This document shows, one piece after another, positions 1 through 9,257 of a stretch of DNA of 64,000 bases; position 1 is the stretch's first letter, and each line of letters begins with the position of its first letter. Position numbers and translations under genes: made by a program. The notes beneath the pieces were generated by a model. It searched no databases. It was not told the DNA's origin and was given only the letters and a program-made list of their open reading frames with translations. Source of the stretch: Paracoccus pantotrophus. GTDB lineage: Bacteria > Pseudomonadota > Alphaproteobacteria > Rhodobacterales > Rhodobacteraceae. The DNA is taken from the NCBI RefSeq assembly GCF_008824185.1, contig NZ_CP044426.1, positions 752,501 to 816,500 on the forward strand. The letters run 5' to 3'.

Positions 1-1755
<1,755 letters not shown>

Positions 1756-1853
1756 GATCCGGAAGAAGACAGACCTTCTTCCAAAAGCATCCTTGGACAA
1801 TGTCTTTCCAGGTTCCCAAAAGAACCGGAAAACGCCGATCTCGCTCCTTTTCC

Positions 1854-1971
1854 GGTCTGGTGGCCAAAGCACGAGCAAAACACCCGATCCCATCCCGAAC
1901 TCGGCCGTTAAGTGCCGTCGCGCCAATGGTACTGCGTCAAAAGACGTGGGAGAGTAGGTCACCGCCAGACC
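1854..1971 (+). rRNA. rrf: 5S ribosomal RNA
   Basis: About 118 nt, beginning GGTCTGGTGGCC and ending CCAGACC, so the two ends pair as helix I. It contains the conserved block CCCGATCCCATCCCGAACTCG (1885-1905 approximately) and the loop E/helix IV segment GGGAGAGTAGGTC. It lies about 100 bp after the 23S end, as expected for an rrn operon. Confidence 0.96.
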
Positions 1972-2029
1972 TGAAAAGAAGCGAGCATCTCTCAGAACGA
2001 GAAGCACCGCAAAACCGCGATGCAAATGG

Positions 2030-2106
<77 letters not shown>

Positions 2107-2134
2107 AAAAATAACGCGTTATCAAACGCTTGAG

Positions 2135-2157
2135 CGCCGCCCTCAGGGGCGGCGTTT
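2135..2157 (+). terminator. rrn operon terminator
   Basis: Perfect 8-bp GC stem CGCCGCCC / GGGCGGCG with a 4-nt loop, followed by only three T. It lies 28 bp after the tRNA and would end the rRNA transcript. The rest of 2158-2275 shows no gene. Confidence 0.75.
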
Positions 2158-2275
2158 GCGTTTGCACCCACCGTGGAAGCACTGTGGAAGCAAGAGGGCG
2201 CGAAGTCCCTCATATCGCTTCGAAAAGCGGTTCCGCCGATCAAACGCGGCTCCTGGTGCCCTTGCTTCCCAATAT

Positions 2276-5200
2276 TCACAGATCAAACACCTCGCGCACC
2301 TGCTGTCTGATCTTCGCCGAGTCGATCGCGCCGTCGAGGCGGTTCTCTGAAGTCACGAGGCGTTCGCCTTTCTTGTTCTCAGGCCCGTCAGGCTCGAGAT
2401 CCATGACGTCTTTGTACCATTCGAGCTTCTTCTTCCACCGGTTTGCGTATGTGGGATCAGAGAGCATACCTAGATGCTCCCAGTAGACGGTCACACCAGT
2501 TGCTGGGTCTTCAGCCGTGAAGTCGGGATAGCGCTCGACACCGTCCGCCCCGCGAAGCCCTTTTTCGTAATGATAGTCGATGCCCTCAGCATGAAGTGCG
2601 TCAGCAACGACGACCTCCGAAATCGAACGGACGAGTTCGCCTCTTGCCGTACGGTGAATGAGTCGACGCTCCAAGAAAGTCCCACTCGGATCGGCAAGCA
2701 TGTCCGGGGCCGCGAAGAGATTGGTGAAGCGCCGAGCCACCTCCGAATACTTGGACGATGTATAAGCTCTAATGTCCGACGGTTGACCCTGTACGAACAA
2801 AACAACACGATCTACCTGGCGCGTCAGAGCTGTGTAGATCAACTCTCTGCCCAGAATGAAGCATGGTTGCGGGATCACAACGAAAACTCGGCCAAACTGG
2901 CTCCCTTGGCTCTTGTGCACGGTGAGCGCGTAAGCGAGTTCAAGAACCACCGTACCGTCGTCGCCGAAGTCGCCAGGCCAATAGACGAACGTGTTGCCGG
3001 GTTGCGTACGGAACTCAACGTCAAGGCGTTCAGGTGTCTTGCCATCCCATGCTTTGCCGAATTTCGTTTGACCGACGACGACTCCTATCTCGCCATTTGA
3101 AACCAGCTCTTTCCTTCCACCTAGCACGCCGCGCTTCTTGTTGGTGGTCGAAATGACCTTGTCGCCATAGATGATGCGTTCTGCGCCGTTCGGACGCGGC
3201 GTGCGGGGCCGACGTCCTGCCGCAAATCCGAGCGCCTGTTTCCGAAAGCGTTCGTGCAGGAAGCGATTAAGCTCTTCTACGCCGTGTCCCTTGCTACGAA
3301 CGGGCGTAAGGAGCTGCCAGTTTTCGCACCGAGAAGCGGAGCCTATCCTGTTCCGTTCCGCCCATGTCGCGTTGAAAAACACGCCCTGATCCGTTCCCTC
3401 GCCTCCCAGCGAGATACCAAAGCCCCGCTCATCATTAGGACCCTGGATTTCGGGGACATGCTGGACGAGAACTTCCACAAGCTGGTTTTTGAGTTCCTCA
3501 TCCGTTTGCCAGCAGCGTACTTCAACGTGGCCATCAGTTTGTCCAAGCGCCATGCGTGCCCAGATTTCGTCGGCTCCCGGATCTGGCGCTTCGTCAGTGA
3601 ACCAAGAAGCCAAGAGCAGATCGTCGCGCCCAGCCTTTCCCTTGCCAGTCTGTCGGCGATGGACTGTCAGTTCTGTGTAACCCGGCCCGACACGGGGAAA
3701 AGGGGGCTCCCGCTGTTCGTCCCAAGGCCTTAGTTCCCGTGCCAGATCCACTAGCGGTCTACCGGCACCGATCGGTGGTAACTGTCGGTGGTCCCCAACA
3801 AGGATGATCCGCTTCGGGCCCTTGAGTGCGTCGAAGACAGCAGCAAGCATGTCCTCTGTGACCATCGAGGCTTCGTCGATGATTACGGTTCCAGCGCTCT
3901 CGACCTTTGGGGCGCTCGAAAGCTGATACTGCTGCGTCTCGGGATTGAAACGATCGGGAAGCAGGAACTGCGCGATGGTAAGAGCCTTCAGCCCCTCGAT
4001 GTTCCTTTGCATCTGCACTCGCGCCTTGCCGGTCGGCGCCAAGAGCAGGATGCCGTCACCGCGCACCTCTGGTAGATCACAGAGCATCTGAAGCAGCCGC
4101 GTCTTGCCTGTTCCTGCAGGCCCAAGGAGTAGCGAGAAGCGTGCTGAATAAAGCTCGGCCAGCGCAGCTGCCTTTTCTGTCCGCGCCAACTCCTCGACCG
4201 CGCGCTCATTGTGGTCCTCGGGCATAGCGCCGAGCGACTGGTCAACAAGCTCACGCCACGCGTAAGTCACCTCATGTCGCCGACCTTGCCTGCGCCGGAT
4301 CACTTGCTGGCGCAGTAAGTCGTTGATCCTGCGTCTTTGCCCGAATTGCCAAGCTCGCATTCCGTCTGAGAGTGAGGCGTCGACGATCTCGGGCGCCATA
4401 GTCGGGTCCAACAGCGGCAATAGATCCTTGCTGGGCCTGCAAGGCGGGTCGAGCTCGAGTTCGCAGATCCCCTGTAGAACTTGATCCACTGGAAGCAGGG
4501 TATGGCCACTCGTCTCAGCATTTGCGAGCACGTGAACAGCCAAGGCTCGGATTCTTCTGGGGTCTTGGTCGCCTTCTAGGCGGCTGATCTCCGGCAAGGG
4601 GAACGCCTCGCGCACCGAATTGTCGGGAAACATGCCTCGATCGATAGTTCCGATCGTCACCGCTTCAAGGCGATGTCTGTCGGTCTCGAAAAGTCGGTAA
4701 GGGTTATGGAGGATTTCCTTATCGGTCAGATTCTCGCGGCTTTGGGTGTTGAAGAAGCGAGATGCCTGTTCGATCGTCAGGTTGAATCGGGACAAGAGCT
4801 TCAAAAGCTCCAACCGCTCGCCTGGCAGAGCAGAAAGCCGTTTCCCGTCGAACGGCTGTACTTGGGAGACGACCTGAGGAGACAGAACTCGCGTTGGGTC
4901 CTCGAGGGCGCGCGATACGAGCGCCCAAGGATCTTCTTCCCATCGGCCGTCGACGCAGTATCGCTGCGCGAGGTCCATCGCGAGCAGAGTCCCGTAACGG
5001 ATCTCAAACGCGTGCAGCGCGCTACCGAGCCCCGGAAAAGCGCCACGTAGCTGCCAAAGCTCCGAAAGGCGTTCGGAGATCCATTCAAGGTGACGATCCC
5101 ATGCGCCCGAGATGTGTTTCGCAATGACGCGCACCTTGTCAGCCAACGATAGAAGGCTCGCAATGGCGAGGTCATGGTTAACGTGCTCAGCAACGTTGCT

Positions 5201-6028
5201 GAACGCCTCGAACCCTTCGTCGGGCGCGAAGGCAACGAATTCCGACGGGTCGATGGTCCCGTCGCGCTCCGCCAAGGCCAGAAGTTCTTGGTAGGGAAGA
5301 ATGAAGCCGTTAAAGCCGTCAGGGCGGATCGAATGAGAAACTGCCCGTTCCCACATGAGGCCACGCAGCTTTCCAGCGGCGTCGTCGTTGTAAGCATGCT
5401 CTTGAGCGGGCATGACAGAAATGATGCGTCCGACTCCCACCAGAACGCGCCGGGGATCATCGGTCAATGGGGTGCGCTTTGCGTATAGAAAGACGAGAGA
5501 TTTCTCGGGTGCCAGCGCACTAAAGAACGTGTCCAACATGATCTGTTGATTGACGAAGTCATTGACCCAGACTGTCTCGAACGCCAGCTGCGGTTCGCGC
5601 GCAAGATCAAAGGGTAGTGCCAACTCATCAGCGATGGCTTGTGCGTCCTCCTTGCGGGTCCAGCGAAAGGGGATGGTCTGCAAGCTGTATGGAGGCAGGC
5701 GGAACTCGTTCTCTGCGAAGTGTCCGTGCGTCTCAGCAGAAGAGTCGGCGAACGGGTGGCGGCTGCGAAGGGAGTAAGCCTTGGCGTTCAGAGCTGCCCC
5801 ACGCTCTGTCAAACATGCCGGAAGTTCCGTTTCGCCCACTTCAGACCAGGTGCGGCCGGCCATGGCTTCCTCTGCTGCATCTTGCCTTTCCTCGCGAATC
5901 CGCTTGAGGACCATGCACCAGCTGTTCTTCGAAGGCGCCTTGCACACCGCTCCTGTCCAGCCGGTGTCATGCCAAGGGAGCCGAACCGAGAGATGTTGAA
6001 CTGGAAGTTGCCGCGCGCTCCTATGCAT
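2276..6028 (-). CDS. RecD-like SF1 helicase with C-terminal PD-(D/E)XK-like nuclease domain
   Basis: A 1250-residue protein. Residues about 610-1080 form an SF1B (RecD/Pif1-type) helicase: Walker A GPAGTGKT at 636-643, Walker B VIIDEAS at 715-721, motif III VGDHRQLPPIG at 744-754, motif V VHKSQGSQF at 1037-1045, and motif VI YTALTR near 1065-1070. The last 110 residues look like a restriction-type nuclease: E1138, PDF at 1168-1170, then YWEHLG at 1182-1187 with a following Lys-rich helix. The N-terminal 600 residues are large and unassigned; they begin with a WHDTGW...VC...C pattern at 19-38 that could bind metal. The start at 6028 has no strong ribosome-binding site. The gene stands alone between the rrn operon and an XRE/S24 repressor. 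A DNA-processing or defence role is inferred from architecture; an ordinary repair role is possible. Confidence 0.8.
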   Translation of the reverse strand: MHRSARQLPVQHLSVRLPWHDTGWTGAVCKAPSKNSWCMVLKRIREERQDAAEEAMAGRTWSEVGETELPACLTERGAALNAKAYSLRSRHPFADSSAETHGHFAENEFRLPPYSLQTIPFRWTRKEDAQAIADELALPFDLAREPQLAFETVWVNDFVNQQIMLDTFFSALAPEKSLVFLYAKRTPLTDDPRRVLVGVGRIISVMPAQEHAYNDDAAGKLRGLMWERAVSHSIRPDGFNGFILPYQELLALAERDGTIDPSEFVAFAPDEGFEAFSNVAEHVNHDLAIASLLSLADKVRVIAKHISGAWDRHLEWISERLSELWQLRGAFPGLGSALHAFEIRYGTLLAMDLAQRYCVDGRWEEDPWALVSRALEDPTRVLSPQVVSQVQPFDGKRLSALPGERLELLKLLSRFNLTIEQASRFFNTQSRENLTDKEILHNPYRLFETDRHRLEAVTIGTIDRGMFPDNSVREAFPLPEISRLEGDQDPRRIRALAVHVLANAETSGHTLLPVDQVLQGICELELDPPCRPSKDLLPLLDPTMAPEIVDASLSDGMRAWQFGQRRRINDLLRQQVIRRRQGRRHEVTYAWRELVDQSLGAMPEDHNERAVEELARTEKAAALAELYSARFSLLLGPAGTGKTRLLQMLCDLPEVRGDGILLLAPTGKARVQMQRNIEGLKALTIAQFLLPDRFNPETQQYQLSSAPKVESAGTVIIDEASMVTEDMLAAVFDALKGPKRIILVGDHRQLPPIGAGRPLVDLARELRPWDEQREPPFPRVGPGYTELTVHRRQTGKGKAGRDDLLLASWFTDEAPDPGADEIWARMALGQTDGHVEVRCWQTDEELKNQLVEVLVQHVPEIQGPNDERGFGISLGGEGTDQGVFFNATWAERNRIGSASRCENWQLLTPVRSKGHGVEELNRFLHERFRKQALGFAAGRRPRTPRPNGAERIIYGDKVISTTNKKRGVLGGRKELVSNGEIGVVVGQTKFGKAWDGKTPERLDVEFRTQPGNTFVYWPGDFGDDGTVVLELAYALTVHKSQGSQFGRVFVVIPQPCFILGRELIYTALTRQVDRVVLFVQGQPSDIRAYTSSKYSEVARRFTNLFAAPDMLADPSGTFLERRLIHRTARGELVRSISEVVVADALHAEGIDYHYEKGLRGADGVERYPDFTAEDPATGVTVYWEHLGMLSDPTYANRWKKKLEWYKDVMDLEPDGPENKKGERLVTSENRLDGAIDSAKIRQQVREVFDL

Positions 6029-6060
6029 TTATCCCTCAATCGCCCATAAGTTCCAATGGC

Positions 6061-6078
6061 TTGGCCGACTTTGGCCAA
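6061..6078. promoter_or_regulatory. inverted repeat upstream of helicase gene
   Basis: TTGGCC-N6-GGCCAA, 33 bp upstream of the helicase start, in its expected promoter region. It could be an operator. No partner protein can be named from sequence. Confidence 0.35.
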
Positions 6079-6185
6079 ATTTCCTAACATTCCCAAGAGG
6101 TATAGTTAAAGCAGTCCTGCCTCTGCCTTGCGCAGATATTGACAACTGAGCCTACCTTGACGCAAGTTCAAATCTTCGCAGAGGT

Positions 6186-6217
6186 GCGCCCGGAGAGAAA
6201 TCTCGCGGGCGCTTTTT
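6186..6217 (+). terminator. intrinsic terminator with no obvious rightward gene before it
   Basis: Stem GCGCCCG / CGGGCGC extended inward by GAGA/TCTC around a GAAA tetraloop, followed by TTTTT at 6213-6217. It is a good rho-independent terminator on the + strand. Both neighbouring genes (helicase and repressor) are on the minus strand, so it would end either an unrecognised short RNA starting in 6030-6180 or antisense transcription. Confidence 0.7.
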
Positions 6218-6254
6218 CGTTTCTGGCTCCGGGAGGGAGCGACACCACACATCC

Positions 6255-6932
6255 TCATATCTCCCGCGCGAACCAGCGGATGCGGCCGATGATGCGGATC
6301 TCGTCAGCCGTGCGCTCGTAGGCGGGGTAGAGCGGGTTGTCCGAGATCACCCGTACGGCGGGCGGATCGCTGATGGGGATGTGCTCGAGGCGCTTGGCGA
6401 CCAGGCCCATGCCGTCGTCGAGGACGAAAATGCCAGGGGGGCTGGGGAACTGGCGGGTCATGTCGACCAGCACAGCATCACCGTCCTGCAGCGTGGGGAC
6501 CATGCTGTCGCCTTCGACATGCATGATCCGGAGTTGTGACGGGCTGGCCTTCAGCTTGTGGCGGATCCACGACTGGCGGAAGTGGTAGGCGCGTCCCGGC
6601 GTGTCGCCATCCTCGGTTACAACTGCGCCGCCACCCATCGCAGGGCGCGGCGTCGCATGCGCGATCGCCACGAAGGTATCTTCGGGGGTCTCGCTGAAAG
6701 GGGAGGGGCCCTCGATCTCGCCGATCCCGTGGATCAGCCATTCGCGGTCGACCTTAAGCACGCGGGCGACGTCGGCCAGACGGTCGATACTGGGGCGCGA
6801 GGAGCGGCCGCGCAGGATGTCATAGACGAAGGAGCGGTTGACCCCGGCCATCTCCGCGACATGGGCCGGTGCCAGGCCGAGTTGGTCGGAGCGGGCCCGC
6901 AGACGGTCGGCTAGGGTGTGAGTTTCGGTCAT
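6255..6932 (-). CDS. XRE-family repressor with S24 (LexA/CI-type) peptidase domain
   Basis: 225 residues from the ATG at 6932, which follows GGGGAAAAG; an upstream in-frame ATG would add 20 residues without support. Residues about 5-66 are a helix-turn-helix of the XRE type. Residues 120-225 are an S24 peptidase fold with the nucleophile in EGDSMVPT (S143) and the general base in LVAKRLE (K180), the layout of phage CI-like repressors that self-cleave on RecA activation. It is divergent from the gene at 6966 with only 33 bp between, so it probably controls that gene and itself. It resembles a leftover lysogeny or island switch, although no phage structural genes are present. Confidence 0.9.
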   Translation of the reverse strand: MTETHTLADRLRARSDQLGLAPAHVAEMAGVNRSFVYDILRGRSSRPSIDRLADVARVLKVDREWLIHGIGEIEGPSPFSETPEDTFVAIAHATPRPAMGGGAVVTEDGDTPGRAYHFRQSWIRHKLKASPSQLRIMHVEGDSMVPTLQDGDAVLVDMTRQFPSPPGIFVLDDGMGLVAKRLEHIPISDPPAVRVISDNPLYPAYERTADEIRIIGRIRWFAREI

Positions 6933-6958
6933 CTTTTCCCCAAGGGGCTGTGGATATA

Positions 6959-6966
6959 GTGGGATA
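6959..6966 (+). promoter_or_regulatory. GTGGGATA motif in divergent promoter region
   Basis: GTGGGATA sits between the divergent repressor and the 6966 gene. Related GTGGGAT copies occur at 7760-7766 (+) and, on the minus strand, near 7794-7800 and 7850-7857. The spread over both promoter regions of this small module suggests repressor binding sites; this is inference. Confidence 0.35.
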
Positions 6967-7724
6967 TGACAGGATTGAATTGGGATCGTCAAGCGGCTAG
7001 AACAAAAGCCAAACAGATTGCATGGGAATCGGGGGCCCGGATGGAGATCGAGAAGGCGTATTTTACCCTGCCGGAAGTCCTCGCCCGCTGGTCGATGCCC
7101 GAGGTCGATCTGGTCTATCTGGCCGAGAACGACCAGCTGCGTCTGTCCGTCCGCATCCTGAACCTGCCTATCGAGTTCGGCGACTTCGAGGAAACCGACG
7201 ATGGCCGCTGCTTCTCGATCCCCACCGAGCGGTCCTTATTCAATGGGCTGCTGGACCTGCACGTTCAAGACGTCTTCCAGCTCTTCCGCCTTGGCGAGGT
7301 CAGCATCACAAGGTTCCGGACAGCGAAGGCGGACTATGCCTGCTTCTACGGTACGCGCGAAAGCTTGCGAATCTGCAAGCCAGATCTGGTGCTAAGGCGC
7401 GAAGAACGCGACCGTTTCGAGGCGGCGACAGGGTTCGGCGGTGCCTCGGGACTGAAGTCCGCTGGCGGGTTTCACGCCTCTGCCGACTATCAGAGCGTCC
7501 GCTGCAATGACCGGGAGTTCCGGCTGGGTCCGATCCAGGCGCAGGTCGTGCGGATCCTCCATACGGCGGCCCTGCGGGGCGATCCGTGGCAGAGCGGCAA
7601 GGCGGTGCTCTCGCAGGCTGGGTCGCGCAGCCTCAAGATGGCTGACGTCTTCAAGTCCAAGAAGGACTGGCCGCTGCTGATCGAGTCGAACGGTCGCGGG
7701 GCGTATCGCCTCTTTGGCCTCTGA
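6966..7724 (+). CDS. unrecognised protein of the repressor-linked module
   Basis: 252 residues from ATG 6966 (GTGGGAT just upstream); a second in-frame ATG at 7041 would leave 108 bp for a promoter and give a start beginning MEIEKAYFTLPEVLARW, so the true start is uncertain. The N-terminal part (LPEVLARWSMPEVDLVYL) looks like a MerR/AlpA-type helix-turn-helix. The C-terminal 70 residues (from about 180, FRLGPIQAQVVRILHTAA) look like a winged helix. The middle is not recognised. It has no signal peptide or membrane segment. Position beside an S24 repressor and before an AlpA-like gene suggests a DNA-binding role in a mobile-element control module. Confidence 0.7.
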   Translation: MTGLNWDRQAARTKAKQIAWESGARMEIEKAYFTLPEVLARWSMPEVDLVYLAENDQLRLSVRILNLPIEFGDFEETDDGRCFSIPTERSLFNGLLDLHVQDVFQLFRLGEVSITRFRTAKADYACFYGTRESLRICKPDLVLRREERDRFEAATGFGGASGLKSAGGFHASADYQSVRCNDREFRLGPIQAQVVRILHTAALRGDPWQSGKAVLSQAGSRSLKMADVFKSKKDWPLLIESNGRGAYRLFGL

Positions 7725-7744
7725 GTCGGTCGCTCCGCGGCCGC

Positions 7745-7860
7745 TACCAGATCCCCCCTGTGGGATGCACCGGGGGATGGAGGGGGATGGCGATCCCACC
7801 GACACACGATTCACCCCATGATTGAAACGGTCCGGCTGATCCCCCGCCGTATCCCACTCT
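7745..7860. promoter_or_regulatory. intergenic region rich in GGGAT/ATCCC repeats
   Basis: This gap holds at least seven GGGAT or ATCCC words on both strands (for example at 7750, 7762, 7775, 7784, 7792 and 7851), far more than expected even at high GC. It precedes the AlpA-like gene and may be an operator array for the neighbouring repressor. The ribosome-binding site for the next gene is GGGAGAGG at about 7915-7922. Confidence 0.35.
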
Positions 7861-7925
7861 GATCCCGACGACATCCCCGCGTCGCGCCGTGCATCTTCCT
7901 CCCAACGACACACCGGGAGAGGACG

Positions 7926-8105
7926 ATGCAGACCAGAACCTGCCTGAACCAGACCGAACTTGCCGCACGCTGGAGCATTTCGGCGCGCACCCTTGAACGC
8001 TGGCGCTGGACCGGCGAGGGCCCGGCCTTCCTGAAGATCGGCGGCCGCGTGGTCTACCGGCTCGAGGATGTGCTGGCCTATGAGCACGGCGCCATGGTGC
8101 CATAG
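7926..8105 (+). CDS. AlpA/excisionase-like helix-turn-helix mini-protein
   Basis: 59 residues from ATG 7926 after GGGAGAGGACG. The protein reads as a MerR/AlpA winged helix: LNQTELAARWSISARTLERW, then GPAFLKIGGRVVYRLEDVLAY, which is the standard form of prophage excisionases and AlpA activators (HTH_17 type). It likely binds DNA next to an attachment site or promoter. With the S24 repressor and the 6966 protein it resembles the control region of an integrative element whose integrase and cargo are missing. Confidence 0.8.
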   Translation: MQTRTCLNQTELAARWSISARTLERWRWTGEGPAFLKIGGRVVYRLEDVLAYEHGAMVP

Positions 8106-8107
8106 AT

Positions 8108-8218
8108 CGCGATGAATTCAGGTCGAATCGACCTGAATTCATAAGCGCGATCGATTCCAAAGAGATAGAGCAGGATGCGGGCGGAAAACCGCTTCACACT
8201 TTTCCTCATCCCGCTCTA
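8108..8218. repeat. RIME-like intergenic mosaic element (two palindromes)
   Basis: About 110 bp with two hairpins. The first is a perfect 15-bp arm pair, 8112-8126 and 8128-8142, around one A. The second spans about 8165-8218: AGAGCAGGATG... pairs imperfectly with ...CATCCCGCTCT, with inner GGCGGAAAACCGC. Size, two-palindrome layout and the GCGGAAAACCGCT / CACACTTTTCC core fit RIME elements described in Rhizobium and relatives. Naming is from memory of the family. Confidence 0.65.
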
Positions 8219-8219
8219 G

Positions 8220-9068
8220 GGCGTGTTGACAAAAGGGATTCACCGGGCGCGGTGATCGTGATTCAAGCTGGTATCTGCAATGGAGACCAGCGTGGCACGA
8301 AACCTGATGTCGAACGACGAGTGGGCGTTCTTTGAACGCTTCATCCTGGCTGTCCGTTCTCCGAACGGCCGCAAGCCCACGAACCATCGGCTTGTTCTGG
8401 ATGGGATTTTCTGGATCGCCCGAACGGGGTCGCCCTGGCGCGACCTGCCGGAAGAGTTCGGCAAATGGTCGTCTGTCTATCGGCAGTTCCGGCGCTGGAC
8501 GTTGGCGGGGCTGTGGGAACAGATCCTGGAGGCGCTGAACGAGAGCCGGATCGTGCCGGATGCGCTGCAGATGATCGACAGCACCGTGGTTCGCGCTCAT
8601 CATCAGGCAGCGGGCGCAAAAGGGGGACTCCGCGCCAAGGTTTCGGCCGCTCGCGAGGTGGCTTCACGACCAAGATCCATCTGCGGGTCAATGCGGCAGG
8701 CCTGCCCATGAGAACCGAGATCACGGCCGGGCAGACATCGGACTACCTCGGCTTCGATCTGGTCATGGCTGACAACCTGCCCGAGCCAAGCGTTCTGCTC
8801 GCAGACCGCGGCTACGACTCCGACAACATCCGCAAGACCATGGAGGTGCGCGACGTGGTGCCGGTCATCCCCATGCGCAAAACCCGGAAGCTACGGGTCG
8901 CCGTTGACCGCAGGCTCTACCGCCTGCGCAATCTCGTTGAGCGGTGCTTCAACAAGCTCAAGAATGCCCGTCGCGTCGCCACCCGCTACGACAAGACCGC
9001 CGAAAGCTTCCTGGGCTTCATCGACATCACGTCGATCCGCCTCTGGCTCCGCCATTTGTCAACATGAC
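8220..9068 (+). mobile_element. IS5-family (IS427-type) insertion sequence, intact
   Basis: 849 bp bounded by 14-bp imperfect inverted repeats (GGCGTGTTGACAAA at the left; GTCATGTTGACAAA as the complement of the right; 12 of 14 match). CTAG is present on both sides (8216-8219 and 9069-9072), which may be the target duplication, or TA/TAG duplicated within it. The element abuts the outer end of the RIME-like repeat. Both transposase frames are complete, so it may still be mobile. Confidence 0.9.
8280..9067 (+). CDS. IS5-family transposase made by frameshift (orfA/orfB)
   Basis: Two overlapping frames: orfA from ATG 8280 to a stop at 8711, and orfB in the -1 frame to the stop at 9067. The frames join at AAAAGGGGG (8618-8626), where a -1 slip would give a fused protein of about 260 residues. 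OrfA holds the N-terminal DUF4096-like part and the first Asp region (MIDSTVVRAHH). OrfB has DRGYDSD and the Y-R-E-K signature YRLRNLVERCFNKLK, i.e. the rest of the DDE catalytic core. This arrangement is known for the IS427 group. Confidence 0.9.
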
Positions 9069-9167
9069 CTAGTGCCAGGGAATGTCTGACACACCTGCTG
9101 CTTCCGGCATGATCTGGTCGATTTGGACATCCGCGCACGCAAATCGAATTTTTCCTGTCCGCAAGTT

Positions 9168-9197
9168 TGATCCGTCCGGGGGCGACCTGCGTAATGA
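9168..9197 (+). promoter_or_regulatory. putative RpoE (ECF11) promoter of the fasciclin gene
   Basis: TGATCC at 9168-9173, an 18-nt spacer, and TAATGA at 9192-9197. It matches the TGATCC-N18-TAA form seen 6 kb away upstream of the FAD-oxidoreductase operon. The fasciclin start codon follows at 9258. Confidence 0.6.
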
Positions 9198-9257
9198 CGA
9201 TGGAGGGTACGGATATTGTCCTCTGCGAAACACTACTTGACACAATGGAGAAACGGA

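Noticed and set aside
6150..6185. GTTCAAATC-like T-loop sequence suggesting a tRNA remnant or attachment site
   Set aside because: The flanking bases do not form a T-arm stem and no acceptor or anticodon arm can be drawn.
6255..9072. Prophage
   Set aside because: Only a repressor and an excisionase-like protein are present; no integrase, replication, packaging or structural genes.
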